DNA from: Blepharisma japonicum
Lineage: Eukaryota > Ciliophora > Heterotrichea > Heterotrichida > Blepharismidae
Direction of reading: 5' to 3'
Assembly (NCBI GenBank): GCA_949751835.1
Contig: CATKHK010000074.1
Coordinates: 62,001-126,000 of the forward strand
DNA: 64,000 bases
The notes under the pieces are model-generated. The model ran no database searches. It was not told the origin of the DNA and saw only the letters and a program-made list of their open reading frames with translations. This document shows positions 8,330 to 20,350 of this stretch, one piece after another. Made by a program: the position numbers and the translations under genes. Every line of letters starts with the position of its first letter. Position 1 is the first letter of the stretch.

Positions 8330-10069
8330 TTAGTGTTTTTTCTTCCTGAATAAGGATTTTATTTTGGGGCAGCCTTCTATGTAGTTGACGACGTCGGGGT
8401 CAGTCATTTTGCCTTTTTTTATTTTTTTAATAATTCTTTCTTCAGCGCCCAGCTCGTCCCAGTCTTCTTCAATTGCTTTTCTTTTGGCTTCTCTTTTTTC
8501 TGTCCTTGACCTTTTTCTTGGGAATTTTTCGCTTTTTTTGTTGATTTTTTGTTTGTTTTTTTGTTTTTCAAGGAGTTCTTCTTCTTTGCGTTTTAATTCT
8601 TTTTGGCGAATTGATTCTTTTATAGGGTCTTTGTATGTGATGGTGGATGGGTCTATATCTGATTGGGTGAAATTTGGGATTTCTTTGCCCAAGATTTCTT
8701 TTACACGAGGAATGCGTAATAAATAGAAAGACCGAGCTAAAAATCCAATGTCTAAACGTTTTAGCTCAAAAATATAATGCAGCTGATGCTCTTTATAGTA
8801 TCTTATATAAGCCACAAAAGCTCTCTGAGCTTTATCATAAACTTCTCTATCTTCAATTACAGTTTGGCTTGCTTGGTCATGATCAAAAGCTAAATCAACG
8901 CTTGTGTTTTCCAAATCAATATTTCTCAGTCTCATAAATTCAAGAAACGTCAGCTCATTTTCAATTAAAAAAATCAATGTTTGGCCAATTTTATTGGCTC
9001 TTGCAGTTCTCCCAATCCTATGAACAAAAAAATCTGGATTTTGAGGAGGATCATACTGTATAATCCAATTTACATTTGGAAAATCGATCCCTCTTGCAAT
9101 TAAATCAGTTGTCAATAGCACTCCTTTTTCCGACTCATCAAATTCTTTATACACTTTTTCACGTTGATTTTGCTTCATTTGGCCATGAAGCCTCATAATT
9201 TTTATATCATTTAATTGAGGCAGTCTTGATAATAAACACTTATAAAAATTCGTGCTTGCACAAGTCGCAAAAAAAATAATGATCCTTTCTTCTTGATGGG
9301 CAATTAAAAAATTGTATAAGGCTGGGAGCTTTTCTAAATAATTATTAAAACTCATATAGTAATTTGTTAATCCTTTAGGAAGCTCATGCTTTACTGAGCC
9401 AGATTTTGTGCTAGATATTTGTGATTTTACTTTAATTGTAATATAAGCAGGGTTTCTGAGCCCAGCTTTTACTAATTCTTCGACTTGGGTTGTCATGGTT
9501 GCAGAAAACAGCCCAGTTCTTCTCTGTTTAGGAAGCTTGTCAATAATAAAATGTATGGACTCTTTAAACCCAAGGTCTAATAAACGATCAGCCTCATCTA
9601 AAATAAGGACTCCTAGGTCTTTCAAAATAATTAAATCAGCTATATTTAATAAGTCCAAAATTCTTCCAGGTGTTGCAATAATAATATTTGCTCCTTGATT
9701 TTCGATTTTTTCTATATCTTCTGGCTTTGAGTGGCCTCCAATAAGGCATTGGAGAGAGTATGGATTTTCAAGGTTCTCATTAATTTTGATTGCAACTTCA
9801 TGAATTTGGTTAGCGAGTTCTCTTGCTGGGGCCAGGATTATGCCAAAAGTGCCTTTGATTGGGCCTTGTTCCATCAGCTTGTGGAAAAGTGGAAGCAGGA
9901 AGGTAAGGGTTTTGCCTGATCCGGTGCATGATTCTACACATATGTCTTTGTTTCCGATAAATAAAGGAATGCCGGCTTTTTGGACTGGTGTAGGTTTTGC
10001 AAAACCAAATTTTTCTGAGATAATTTGGCATAAAGTTGGATTTAGACCTAATTCTTCCCAATTAGACAT
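8330..10069 (-). CDS. DDX55: DEAD-box RNA helicase SPB4/DDX55
   Basis: 579 residues. SPB4 acts in 60S ribosomal subunit maturation in the nucleolus. Motifs in order: Q-motif (FAKPTPVQ), Walker A (CTGSGKT), PARELA, GG, TPGR, DEAD (LDEADRLLDLGF), SAT (GLFSATMT), FFATCAST, ARGIDFP, and HRIGRTARA. The segment after the helicase core (AFVAYIRYYKEHQLHYIF, then ARSFYLLRIPRVKEI) is the DUF4217 region of SPB4/DDX55, and the tail is Lys/Glu-rich. I chose the ATG at 10069 (MSNWEELGL) because the longer open frame upstream begins only with a TTG. Confidence 0.94.
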   Translation of the reverse strand: MSNWEELGLNPTLCQIISEKFGFAKPTPVQKAGIPLFIGNKDICVESCTGSGKTLTFLLPLFHKLMEQGPIKGTFGIILAPARELANQIHEVAIKINENLENPYSLQCLIGGHSKPEDIEKIENQGANIIIATPGRILDLLNIADLIILKDLGVLILDEADRLLDLGFKESIHFIIDKLPKQRRTGLFSATMTTQVEELVKAGLRNPAYITIKVKSQISSTKSGSVKHELPKGLTNYYMSFNNYLEKLPALYNFLIAHQEERIIIFFATCASTNFYKCLLSRLPQLNDIKIMRLHGQMKQNQREKVYKEFDESEKGVLLTTDLIARGIDFPNVNWIIQYDPPQNPDFFVHRIGRTARANKIGQTLIFLIENELTFLEFMRLRNIDLENTSVDLAFDHDQASQTVIEDREVYDKAQRAFVAYIRYYKEHQLHYIFELKRLDIGFLARSFYLLRIPRVKEILGKEIPNFTQSDIDPSTITYKDPIKESIRQKELKRKEEELLEKQKNKQKINKKSEKFPRKRSRTEKREAKRKAIEEDWDELGAEERIIKKIKKGKMTDPDVVNYIEGCPKIKSLFRKKKH

Positions 10070-10511
10070 TTTAATGCCATAAAGCCATATCAAATTATTT
10101 CCATAATAGGAAAGGATTTTGAAATAAGCCCAAAGGAGAAAAATGTAATGAAAAGAATTTTAATTAGAAACAAAATTATGTCTTACTATTATATTAAACT
10201 CAATTCTCCAAAATGATAATCTCGAAATTTGTGGAGTTCAGTAGCAATTTTACTTAATATATTTTAAATATAAAATAAAAATTCCTTAAATATACCTAAA
10301 TTCATAAAAAAATTATTAGTCATTATTTTCTGCCATATGCAATTTTGCAACAAATTTAACAAGCATGAAATGCTTAAAAACGCATATTCGACTATTTAAA
10401 CTTATATATAATTAATTTAGCAATAAATAAAACCAATATATATAAGGTCAACCTCTTAGTTATTTCTTAGTCAGAAACCTAATTGAAGTAAAACGAATAA
10501 GTTTATAATAA
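10070..10511. other. Intergenic, divergent promoter region
   Basis: About 440 bp of AT-rich sequence between two diverging genes. No coding frame or strong structure seen. Confidence 0.5.
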
Positions 10512-13208
10512 ATGTACGTGGCTGAAAGTGTGCCTACAGACAACAGCCAAGGCGACTATAAAAACATTGAGTCCCTTCCTGATGAAAACGACCAAAGGCA
10601 TAGCATTGGAATTTCTCACTTCAAAATGACAGAAGATACTCGCCCTTTAGAATACACCCCAGAAGAATTTGTAAAAATTTGTAAATCCCAAATTAAAGTT
10701 TCTTCCAGAAATAAAGCAATAAAATCCAAGCTGTAAAATTTATGTAGAGGAATCTCAGACTCCCCAAGGCTTTCTCAATATAACTCAGAGAAATTTAACG
10801 AAATGGCACAACAGCAGCTTGAAGAATTAAGAAAACAGCGAACTGAGATACCTGTAAACCCAGAAAACGAAAGGACTGAAACTGAAGTTATGATTGACCA
10901 AAATTCATGCTTTTCTTGGTTTATTGTAAAAAATAAAGGCGTCCAAAATACTATCCCAGATTATGAGCTTCAGGAGTGTAAAGTTGTTTTCACAGAAATG
11001 CTAAATAAGAGCGAAAAATCACATGAAGCGTATTTTGGGCTAGGAAGACTTATGGCACATGAGGGGAAGTATGTGGTGGCTATTCAGCACATTAAGAAAG
11101 CTTTATCACTAATGCCTAGAGATACAATTTATAATCTTTGGTACATAGCTTTGAATTTGAGGATTCCTAGTGATCGCCGTTCAGAAAAACAAGCCCCACC
11201 AAGTCCTTCCTTCTTAGACAGTAATCCATAAATAGGTCTAATTTGCTGTGGAAACCGAGAAAAAGAAGAACCCAAAAATGTTTATAAAGACCCATATACA
11301 GTTTTACTCGCAGCCGAAAAACAGCTGGAGGTGCTTTGGGCACTTATGGAAATATCCATAAAAAAGGTTCTTACTGTAGATACTAATATTGATTTACCTA
11401 AATATTATGCCTCCCAAATCAAAGAAATTGACGATTACTATGGATATCTGGCCTGGAGCGAAATACTATTTGAAGACGAAAAAGAATGGCAAAAAGGGCT
11501 TCATGTGCTTAAAGAGCTAGTTAATGGATACCCTGATAGACCTGAAGCTTATATCAAGCTCTGGCAGCATTATTATTACACTGTAAAGGACTATGAACAA
11601 GCCCTTGATATATCATTTGAAGGGTTTATTAGAGTTGCTGACCCTGAGTATAGCCACTATTACACCTTATTCTGTATAAACTACGCTAAAAGCTGCTATA
11701 AAATGGGAAAACTAAAAAATGCAATAGAAATCTTGCAACAAAAATTCATAGAAAATCCAAGTTATCCTATTTTTTTATATCATTATGGAAGAATATGTAC
11801 AAAGTCAGAAGATCTTTCATTTAATGGTAGCGCAATAGGAGCTTTACAAGAAACTTTAAGACTTTCTGATAAATATCGCTATGGCTGTATTTATTATTGA
11901 TTATCCAAAGCATATATGTTAAGCCGGCAATATATTGAGGCATACCATGCTATGAAAGATTCTTTAAAACACTTAGACCACTCTGAAAAACGCAAATCGA
12001 CTGAGCTTAAAAGAATAACCCAAGAAATGGGCCAAAACATTGCAGCCTATGAAGAAATTGATCATGTTTTAAAAAACAATTTAGTCAATGACAACAAAGA
12101 AAAATGCTTTAGGCTATGCAAAGAAATTTCAGTTTACCAAAAATTGACAGGAGAAGTTTTGCATGCTAAATTGCTGTGGGCGCAAGGATTTGAAGAGGAT
12201 GCTTTAAGGGAGCTTGAATCTGCAGCTTATATGTCCAATACAAAAATGCTTGCATATTTTCAGCTGCTTAAATATTTAGAAATGAAAAAAGAATATAAAA
12301 CAATGAAAGCTATAGGACAAGAAATGATATTAAAATGTAAAAATTCCCAGGTTCCAGCCCCAGTGTGGATGAGGGCACATATTTTATTTGCAAAAATTTT
12401 AGTCAAAAATTCACAGGTCTCAAAAGCTATAGTCACGTTAAAATGCTTGGCAAAGGTATTTCCTATACTTCCATATATAGAAATTCCTTATACAAAAAGA
12501 CTTAAAGACTCAGATACTATCCAAGATATAAACCTAGCGTCTGCAATTCCACGAGACTCAATAGACTTTTACAACTTTGGCAGCCCTAGGAACTCATTTA
12601 TGAATATCACGATGCCTAAAAATATTGACTCTATCAAAAAAATGAAAATCCCTCACTCAAATAGAGAATTTTTATTTAAATTTTTAGAAGAAGAGGCAGC
12701 GCCTCAGCCTGATCCATCTATGCCTACTCAAGGGAGAAAAAAGGTGGCTCACTTTAGTGATGTGATGAAGACGCACAAAAGCTTTAAAAAATTCAATAGT
12801 CTGGCAATAAAAACTGAAGATGAAGAAGACCTTGAAAGCATGGAGCCTATACCTATTATGACTCCTACCCCATCAGGGCCAAATTCACTGTCAGGATTCT
12901 CTGTTAGCTCTGACCCATCATTTTTGTATAAAATTGGCAAATATTCAGCTCAATATAGACAAAATATAAATGACGGACTATGTGCATTGGAAGACTATTT
13001 ATCATTATTAAGATATGAGAAAAAAGAAAGTTTCAAAGAAAATGCTGCGTGTAAAGCACTTTATTGGAAAATTATTTTACTGCAGGAGTCTAACCAAAAT
13101 GAGCTGGCTGTAGAAATTATTAATGAAATAATACCACAGCTTGAAAGAAAGAATTTTAAAGCCAAATTTGAAAGCCTCCAGAATATTAAAGCCAATTTGA
13201 GTAAATAA
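10512..13208 (+). CDS. Large TPR-containing protein
   Basis: Three exons (10512-10732, 10748-11220, 11236-13208) encode 888 residues. Both introns are 15 nt (GTAAAATTTATGTAG and GTAATCCATAAATAG), and one TGA at 11898-11900 is Trp. Tetratricopeptide-like helices are visible around residues 150-190 (HEAYFGLGRLMAHEGKYVVA), 300-420 (EAYIKLWQHYYYTVKDYEQA and CYKMGKLKNAIEILQQ) and again near the C-terminus. A Ser/Pro-rich linker lies near 720-780. This is probably a scaffold. The pattern recalls ciliate-expanded TPR proteins, and no named orthologue is recognised. Confidence 0.85.
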
Positions 13209-13231
13209 CTTTAAATTATTAAGCATTTTAA

Positions 13232-13765
13232 TTAAACGAGTCTGAAATTCTTTAGTGACTCTCTAAGGGCTAGCGCGTTTTTTCTGGCTTCCCAAGTAAG
13301 GTTTTTTCTTGCCCATTTTAGAGAAAAAGCAAAGCATCTTTGTACGGAGTCCCGACTTTTTATGTCGGCTGTCAAAAACTTGACTCCAAATGATTTTGCT
13401 AGAGCTTTTCCTTTGCCTAGTCTATCCCTTTTTGTTACTAAAGCGACTATCATGCATCCAAACACTTTATCAGTTTTTGACTTTAGAATTTCTAAAGTTT
13501 CTTTGAGATGCATAAGAGTTTCAGGCTTTTTTGGGTCATAGAGGAGGATTGCTGATGAAAAATCAGGCAATTCTGAGAGGAAAATTATTTCATCTATTTC
13601 TAAACATAAGGCTGGAGGAGGAAAACTAAGAGTATATTTATACACTTTAGGATGGATTGTCTGGCTATGGTTTGGAGGCAAGTAGGAGTATAGATATTGA
13701 GATATAAAACTAGTCTTACCTACCTGGGGTGCTCCTATGACTAAGCACCGAGAACTGATTTTCAT
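13232..13765 (-). CDS. Divergent Ras-like GTPase-fold protein
   Basis: 177 residues starting MKISSRCLVIG. A P-loop is present (GAPQVGKTSF, residues about 11-20), but the switch II DxxG is absent, and the base-recognition NKxD is replaced by TKRD. The length matches a small GTPase. No C-terminal prenylation cysteine. The open frame extends 20 codons further upstream but only to a TTG, so the ATG at 13765 is used. It may bind nucleotide weakly or be a Rab-like adaptor. It ends 23 bp from the convergent TPR gene. Confidence 0.7.
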   Translation of the reverse strand: MKISSRCLVIGAPQVGKTSFISQYLYSYLPPNHSQTIHPKVYKYTLSFPPPALCLEIDEIIFLSELPDFSSAILLYDPKKPETLMHLKETLEILKSKTDKVFGCMIVALVTKRDRLGKGKALAKSFGVKFLTADIKSRDSVQRCFAFSLKWARKNLTWEARKNALALRESLKNFRLV

Positions 13766-14386
13766 AATAAGGATAGCTTGATAGTTCGCGCTCTTCTCTA
13801 TGTTTTCCCGGTTTTTCCTTTTCAATTTAGAACTGGCGGGTCGTAATTTTTGGTTTTATGATAAAAGTTGAATTCTTCAAATTTGGTATTTATAATCTAT
13901 TTTATATCTTTTAAAGCTAGATATTATAATAAAATTAAATCTCTCTGCATCTGTATAAAGATATAGCTAAATCGTCTACTAAATATTTTGAACTTTAAAA
14001 TTCCAAAAATGTTCATAATCAGAAGAATAAGCTTAAGGAGAAACAATTTATTGAGCTGATCGATTTTCTTGTTTATGATAGTTGATAGTTGATGGCTAAT
14101 TGGAGAAAGGACCTTTTTGCTTAGAAACTTTGTATTTTATATATATGGCAATTTCATAAAATAGAATTATCTAAAATTAATATAAAAATTCTCATTATTT
14201 TTGTCAGCAGCATAAGTTAGACAATTTAAGTTATTTGGAATAAATATTTAATAACATAATCAGTTTTGATTTAATTTTTATAAATAAATACAAATTGCTA
14301 TTGATAATAGAAAGCATTACCATGATCATGAAAATCTATAAGCAAGCTATATTTAAGCTTTATTTTAATAAACCTATAGACTTTAA
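13766..14386. other. Intergenic, AT-rich, one small open frame
   Basis: About 620 bp. With TGA as Trp there is a 51-codon frame at 14009-14164 (+), with a basic start (MFIIRRISLRRNN) and a hydrophobic middle. With only two stop codons such frames arise often by chance, so I do not call it a gene. Confidence 0.35.
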
Positions 14387-14977
14387 ATGGCAAAATTTTA
14401 CTCAGAATACTATCAGTTACCTAGATTTAGCGTTATTGAAAGCTTTTATGAAGAAGTCCAAGAAACTGAAAAATTCCGCTTAAAAGAAATCAGTGCAGCT
14501 GTAAAAATCCAAGCCCTTTGAAGAATGTATAGACAGCGTAAGCACTATCTCGAAGAAAAATGAGCAGTCAAAATTATTAAAAGAGTTTACATCGGCTACC
14601 GCACCCGCAAAAACTTCTGAAAACTCATAAATCAGCAGCTTTCTCATCACCGCTTAATGTTCTATTCATCAGCAGCCACAGCAATTCAAAGAATTTACCG
14701 TGGATTTTATTCACGAAAATATTTCCATGACTTTGGAGCTCGCAAAAAATACCTTAAACACATTGAAGGGAAAAATGAAAGGAGAATCACTAAAATGCAT
14801 GAATATGCAAAGCAGCAAGAAATTGAAGAACAAAGGAGACAAGAAGACTATGCAAGAATGGAATTTTATAAGCTGGCTAGTTCTTTGCATCACTTGACAT
14901 CTACGAAAGCAATTCCTGGAGTGTATCGTGGATTAGAAGAGGTTTCTGACTTTGGGAAACATACTTTGAAAACTTAA
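14387..14977 (+). CDS. SPATA17: SPATA17-like IQ-motif axonemal protein
   Basis: 196 residues with three consecutive IQ-type motifs: AVKIQALWRMYRQRK, AVKIIKRVYIGYRTRK and ATAIQRIYRGFYSRK. They are followed by a basic coiled segment and HHLTSTKAIPGVYRG, which matches the LLSTKQIPGIY signature of SPATA17. Three tryptophans are TGA (14519, 14561, 14618 area), so the gene looks broken under the standard code. IQ motifs bind calmodulin or light chains; SPATA17 is a ciliary/flagellar protein. It is shorter than human SPATA17 and lacks the C-terminal extension. Confidence 0.82.
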
Positions 14978-15288
14978 ATGAAATAAATAATTATTTTTAT
15001 TTAATTCAGCAGAACGAATACAAATTTGGTTAAAAATTTTAATAGAGTATATATTTGCTGAGATAAAAACCCTTGATTTTCTTTTTAAAATAAAAGTAAG
15101 TCTTAATTTATTAAAAATGAAATAACTGTCCACAAATTTTCAGAGAAATTATATAAATATACTGTTTTCTATCACAATTTTCGTATTTTTCTCTGTCTAT
15201 ATTAAATAATAAGAATTCTTCTTATTTAAAATTAATTTATTTATCAAAATTAATTTGCTATCTGATTGTTATACTTAGAAGTTTCAAC
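14978..15288. other. Intergenic, AT-rich
   Basis: About 310 bp between same-strand genes. Nothing recognised. Confidence 0.5.
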
Positions 15289-16752
15289 ATGGACTCCAAG
15301 CCGAAATGCACTCACCATCCAAAAGATGCTGATTTTTATTGTCGAACTCCTAAGTGTATGTATGGCTACTGTGTAAGTTGTGGAATGAACCACTTAGGCC
15401 ACGATTACCTCAAAATAGATGACCCTTCCCTCCCAAACATCCTTTCCTGCGATATCTCCGTATTCCTATTAAACCAACAAAAAATCTATGACCAAAGCTA
15501 CAAAGAGCATGAAGCCATAGAACTGAACTTGCGCCAAATCCAAAACGAGGTAAGCCAAGTTATAATGGACATCGAAGGATATTTTGTTGATTTAGTGGAG
15601 TCCTTAAAAGCTAGAGAAATCCAGCTTATAAGGGAAGCTTCTTCCAAAGGCATGATTATTGAAGCAGAAATTCGAGAAGACCTTGAAGAATGCGAAAAAG
15701 TGATGAAAAATCAAAAAAATATTCTCGATAGCCTGACTCAGCTAAAAGCAATCTATGATTCATTAGATTTTACTGAAAAAATTGAAAAAACTTATGATTT
15801 GCATACAAAATACGCAATCCCTCCTCCTCACAAGCAAAGCAAGTTTTATTCTTTTCATGCAGGGTTTGATTATGACCCTTTTTTTAAGGATGAATTTCAG
15901 AGTATAGGAAGAATTCACACTAGGCAGGACGAATTTAATGGTTACACACAAAAGTCTTTTAATTTCTTCAAAGAATTTGCGAAAGATATTTATAAATATG
16001 ATATAACTCACCAAGCTTGGGAAATTAACCCTAATGTGAGTATGCCAAGGCTTCATCACTTTAATGTTGTTTACGCTAAAGATAGAGATGAGTACCTTAT
16101 GGTCGGCTGCACTGCAAATCAAAGTAAACTTATCAAATATTACTCCAGTCAAGACAAGATTGAACAATTTGACCTTGGCTTTGAATACCCTCAATGAAGC
16201 TTTTCTTGCTATTATTGAGGAAAACTATTTTTATTAGGAGGTGAAATTAACGATTCCAGCACACAAATATGCAAAGCTTATATACCAAGGAATAATACAT
16301 GGTCTAATATAGCAGATCTTATTATTGCGAGAGATTCATCTTCCGTCATAGGGTTTGAAAATAAATATTTATATGTGTTTGGAGGGTATTCTAATGGAAT
16401 TTCATTAAAATCAATTGAAAGGTATCATAAAGATGCTTTGAAATGGGAATTAATGCATGTGCAGATGCCGGTGCCTTTAGCATTTATTTCACTTGTGAGC
16501 ACAGGAATCGATATGGTTTTATTTGGAGGCGAATGCAATGAAAGGAGCTCTGACCAAGTTTTTAAATGAAATGGGTATAATGGGTTTAAAGAGTGTCCTA
16601 GGCTTTCTGCTCCGTTTACATGTGGAGGATCTGATATTGTGGTTTTTGTGGCAGGGAATGTTTACATTATTAGAGCTGATGATTCTGATTTCCCTACAGC
16701 TGAAATTTACCCAATTAGTAATATTAATTTTAATTCAGCCGACAGTATGTAA
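15289..16752 (+). CDS. B-box / Kelch-repeat protein
   Basis: 487 residues read through three TGA codons (Trp). Residues 6-42 form a B-box-like zinc finger (CTHHPKDADFYC, then CVSCGMNHLGH). Residues about 75-160 are a coiled coil. The C-terminal half has Kelch-type blades: a basic stretch, FLLGGEIND, a W in NNTWSNIADL, YVFGGYSNG, KWELMHV and VLFGGECNE. This B-box, coil, Kelch order resembles TRIM-like ciliate proteins, but no RING is present. Substrate or partner unknown. The domain calls rest on motif spacing that I read directly. Confidence 0.8.
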
Positions 16753-16919
16753 TTAGCGTTTCTCTATAATTTCTATACCTCAAAATATACCAAAATTCCC
16801 ATATTTTAATCAAAAATAGCATAAATAAATCAACAGAGGTCATATTGCTAATAATCAACGAAATAAGCAAATATTTATTAAAAAAACAACCTTAATCATA
16901 TTTACACTTGCTAAAAAAT

Positions 16920-17381
16920 TTAATAGTTCTTTTTTTCCTGGTTTATTATTTCTTGCATAAAATCAAAAATATCTGTCTTGAAAATACACATGATTATGTC
17001 ACTTCTTTGTAGCGTCCTTCGCTTGCTTTCTTCAGTATGGACTCATGCTCTGTGGGTTAGTTCAATTATAAACAATTCGCATGCTTTTCCAAATATCGCT
17101 GGAGTCTCAGCATTGATCATTTTGACGTCTTCATCAGCTTTCATAATTTTTTTTACTCTTGCAAGTGGGATTTCGTGGTGGTTTAGCTTGGATAAATCAG
17201 ATGTTACGATTTCATCTAATTGGGATTTTATCAGCTTGTTTACACTGACTTCAAGGTCATTGTTTGCTGGTGCTTCACTAGTGTTGAATCCAACGGAGTT
17301 CAAGCTGGAAGAAACTCCAGAGGACATAGGATATAAATTAAATAAAGGAAATTGCTCTGAGTTTTGGTCTTTCGGTTCCAT
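16920..17381 (-). CDS. NFYC: Nuclear transcription factor Y subunit C (histone-fold)
   Basis: 153 residues. NF-YC pairs with NF-YB through histone folds and recruits NF-YA to CCAAT boxes. The fold is nearly canonical: HEIPLARVKKIMKADEDVKM, AETPAIFGKACELFIIELT, then HRAWVHTEESKRRTLQRSDI. The W in RAW is TGA, and the frame would stop there under the standard code. The N-terminal 70 residues are polar and disordered-looking. The C-terminus is short (ends INQEKKNY), lacking the Gln-rich activation region of animal NF-YC. Confidence 0.94.
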
Positions 17382-17522
17382 TTCCTTTTATTTATTAACT
17401 TTATTCGGAATGTTATGAATTAGCAGGTTGTGAAAAAGTGCGCCATCATCATTCGTATCTAAATAAATATTGATTTGTGAATTTGAAATATTATAAAATA
17501 AAATTTATGAAATTGATATTAT

Positions 17523-18401
17523 TTATTGCTTTTTTTCTGAGTAATCATAAAATCCTTTGCCTACCTTTTTACCAAGCCATCCTGCATTCACATAGTTCAC
17601 CAACAAGCAAGAAGGTCTATACTTTGAGTCTCCAAGATCTCTATGCAAAACTTGCATAATATACAAGCATGTATCCAGTCCTATAAAATCAGCTAACTCC
17701 AGTGGCCCCATCGGCACATTGGTGCCAAGTTTCATTGTTTTATCTATATCTTCCTTGCTGGCAATCCCTTCACTGAGTACCTGTATAGCTTCATTAATAT
17801 ACGGCAATAGCAATCTATTTGCAATAAATCCTGGCATATCCTTACTTTCAGTAATAGTTTTTCCCATCATTTTTGCTAATTCTTTAGTCTTATGGACAGT
17901 ATGGTCGCTAGTTTGGAGTCCTCTGATCATTTCTACTAATTTCATTATAGGGACGGGGTTCATGAAGTGCATTCCAATGACTTTGTCAGGAAATTCAGCA
18001 TTTGCGGCCAGTTTTGTTATTGAAATTGAAGATGTATTGGTTGCTAGAATGGCGTCTGGCTTAAGGATTGGACTTATATGTCTAAATAGTTTCATCTTGG
18101 CTTCTACGACTTCTGATATAGCTTCTATGACAAAATCGCAGTCTCCTAGGTCTTTAGATTCTTTGATGTACTGGATTCTACCTTTTACGTCTGCAACGTT
18201 GGCAATTCCACCTTTGGCTGATTTTTTGTCAAGCCAGTCACCGATGAACTTGCGAGACCTTTCGATTTGTTCATCATTGGAGTCCATTACTTTAACGTTA
18301 AGGCTAGCATTCATAGCACCAACGATGGCAATGCCGCTGCCCATTTGGCCTGCACCAATAACTCCGATGGTTTTTATTGATCTTGTGATGAGTCTCAACA
18401 T
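17523..18401 (-). CDS. HADH: 3-hydroxyacyl-CoA dehydrogenase, mitochondrial type
   Basis: 292 residues. It oxidises L-3-hydroxyacyl-CoA with NAD+ in beta-oxidation. The N-terminal Rossmann loop is [13 protein letters not shown] (residues 12-24). The catalytic region has [11 protein letters not shown], then [15 protein letters not shown] with the catalytic His, then [14 protein letters not shown], and the C-terminal domain has [18 protein letters not shown]. Ten residues ([10 protein letters not shown]) before the domain could be a very short presequence. It could equally be a 3-hydroxybutyryl-CoA dehydrogenase; the two cannot be separated by eye. A mitochondrial role fits the PCCA gene in the same window. 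Confidence 0.9.
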   Translation of the reverse strand: MLRLITRSIKTIGVIGAGQMGSGIAIVGAMNASLNVKVMDSNDEQIERSRKFIGDWLDKKSAKGGIANVADVKGRIQYIKESKDLGDCDFVIEAISEVVEAKMKLFRHISPILKPDAILATNTSSISITKLAANAEFPDKVIGMHFMNPVPIMKLVEMIRGLQTSDHTVHKTKELAKMMGKTITESKDMPGFIANRLLLPYINEAIQVLSEGIASKEDIDKTMKLGTNVPMGPLELADFIGLDTCLYIMQVLHRDLGDSKYRPSCLLVNYVNAGWLGKKVGKGFYDYSEKKQ

Positions 18402-18523
18402 TTTATATATAAATTAATGTCTTATGGTTCATTTATAAAATCATATATCCAAAAAACATTGGCTTCTTAATTTTTTAAACTAAAAATCCTTCCAAATCTC
18501 TGCTAAATTAGTAATAAGTTTAT

Positions 18524-20350
18524 TTAAGCGTAAGCATCTTCTAAGGTCCTAAACCCAGCTGAAATATCATCAATTAATGAAATAAAGAACCTTTGGACAT
18601 TTTCTTCTGCATCTTTTGGATCTACAGAATCTTTCATCTTGGAAATCTTCACTAATTGGTTCTTAAGCTGGACTTCAATGACAGCCCATGAAATCTTGTT
18701 TTCCTGTGGGCTTTCTCTGATGACTTTTTTGGCTAAGTCATGGAAAGTAATAATAGCTCTCATCATCCCAATTGTTTTATTCAAAGGTGAGGTATAATCC
18801 ATCTTGGAATAGGCATTCTGTTGTAAGAAATCTTCTCTAATCACTTTTGCGATTTCTAAAGTCGTTTTTTGGTCCTCAGATAATGAATCTTTACCTACCA
18901 ATTGGACGATTTCTTGCAAATCCTCTTCTTCTTGTAAAATTTCTTTGAATTTAGTTCTCAGCATCGAAAATTCAGAGTCAAACTTGTCGAAATAAGACTC
19001 AAGCTGCCTTTCGTAGTTACTAAAAGAAATTGACCAATTTACACTAGGGAAATGTTTTCTTTGGGCAAGCTTCTTATCAAGACCCCAGAAAACCTGGACA
19101 ATGTTTAAGGTTGCAGTTGTGACTGGATCAGTGAAATCACCACCAGGAGGACTGACAGCTCCTACAATGGAAACTGAGCCTTCTCTTGCAGGGCTTCCTA
19201 AACATGTAACTCTGCCTGCTCTTTCGTAGAACTGAGCTAGTTTAGCTCCTAAATAAGCAGGATACCCTGCATCAGCAGGCATTTCTGCAAGTCTTCCAGA
19301 AATTTCTCTTAAGGCTTCTGCCCATCTTGATGTTGAGTCAGCCATCATACTGACATTGCAGCCCATATCTCTGAAATATTCAGCCAAAGTGATTCCTGTA
19401 TAAATAGAAGCTTCTCTAGCTGCGACTGGCATATTTGAAGTATTGGCGACTAAACAAGTTCTTTTCATAATACTTTCTTCTCTTCCTTTGAATATTGTAG
19501 TCAATTCAGGGAAATCAGTTAAAACTTCAGCCATTTCATTACCTCTTTCTCCACACCCCACATAAATAATGCAATCTGAATTAGAATATTTTGACAGCGC
19601 TTGAGAAATACAAGTTTTGCCACATCCAAAAGCACCAGGAATGGCACAAGTTCCACCTCTGCAAGATGGGAATAAAGCATCAAGAACACGCTGCCCAGTT
19701 AGAAGTGGGACATTTCCTTGGAGTTTTTCTACAACAGGTCTCGGCATTCTGACAGGCCATTGGTGGCACATTGAATAGCTTTTTCTTTCCCCATTGAATT
19801 CAAGCTCTATTACTTTTTCATTGATATTATATTGTCCAGGTGGGGCAATAAAGGTAACTCTTCCTTGAGCTCTAGGTGGTATCAATAGTCTATGATTATC
19901 AAAAAGACCATTTTCAAAGACCATCCCAAAAATATCGCCACCACTGATTAAAGACCCTTCTCTGATGTTTTTTGGCTCAAATTCCCAAAGCTTGTTGCCG
20001 TCTAAGGCAGGGACGTCGACTCCTCTTGGAATAAAGGCACTGTGATTACTGTTGATTGCAATGTCTTTTAATGGTCGTTGAATACCGTCATAAATTGTTT
20101 CCATAATACCAGGACCAAGGGTGACACTGAGAGGGGAGCCTGTTCTGAGAACTGGATCGCCGACTGTAAGGCCTGATGTGTCTTCGTAACATTGGATACT
20201 TGCAGTGTCAGCTTCAAGTTTAATAATTTCTCCGACAAGCTTGTCCCAGCCTACACGGACAAGCTCAAACATTTTGGCACCTGCCATACTTTGAGCGACA
20301 ACTAAAGGCCCTGCGACCTTGTAGATTGTACCGTACTTGTTCTCAGCCAT
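18524..20350 (-). CDS. ATP6V1A: V-type ATPase catalytic subunit A
   Basis: 608 residues, the usual length. It hydrolyses ATP in the V1 head to drive proton pumping into contractile vacuole, endosomal and lysosomal membranes. Visible signatures: the start [20 protein letters not shown]-loop [54 protein letters not shown], and [10 protein letters not shown]. The ATG at 20350 is chosen because the 11 codons in frame upstream begin only with TTG. One exon. Confidence 0.97.
   Translation of the reverse strand: MAENKYGTIYKVAGPLVVAQSMAGAKMFELVRVGWDKLVGEIIKLEADTASIQCYEDTSGLTVGDPVLRTGSPLSVTLGPGIMETIYDGIQRPLKDIAINSNHSAFIPRGVDVPALDGNKLWEFEPKNIREGSLISGGDIFGMVFENGLFDNHRLLIPPRAQGRVTFIAPPGQYNINEKVIELEFNGERKSYSMCHQWPVRMPRPVVEKLQGNVPLLTGQRVLDALFPSCRGGTCAIPGAFGCGKTCISQALSKYSNSDCIIYVGCGERGNEMAEVLTDFPELTTIFKGREESIMKRTCLVANTSNMPVAAREASIYTGITLAEYFRDMGCNVSMMADSTSRWAEALREISGRLAEMPADAGYPAYLGAKLAQFYERAGRVTCLGSPAREGSVSIVGAVSPPGGDFTDPVTTATLNIVQVFWGLDKKLAQRKHFPSVNWSISFSNYERQLESYFDKFDSEFSMLRTKFKEILQEEEDLQEIVQLVGKDSLSEDQKTTLEIAKVIREDFLQQNAYSKMDYTSPLNKTIGMMRAIITFHDLAKKVIRESPQENKISWAVIEVQLKNQLVKISKMKDSVDPKDAEENVQRFFISLIDDISAGFRTLEDAYA

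Noticed and set aside
10070-10093. Longer N-terminus for the SPB4 helicase
   Set aside because: The extension begins with TTG and has no family similarity; the ATG at 10069 gives a normal start.
14009-14164. 51-codon frame with a hydrophobic middle
   Set aside because: It needs two TGA codons, one in TGATGG, and has no recognisable relative; kept only as a note.
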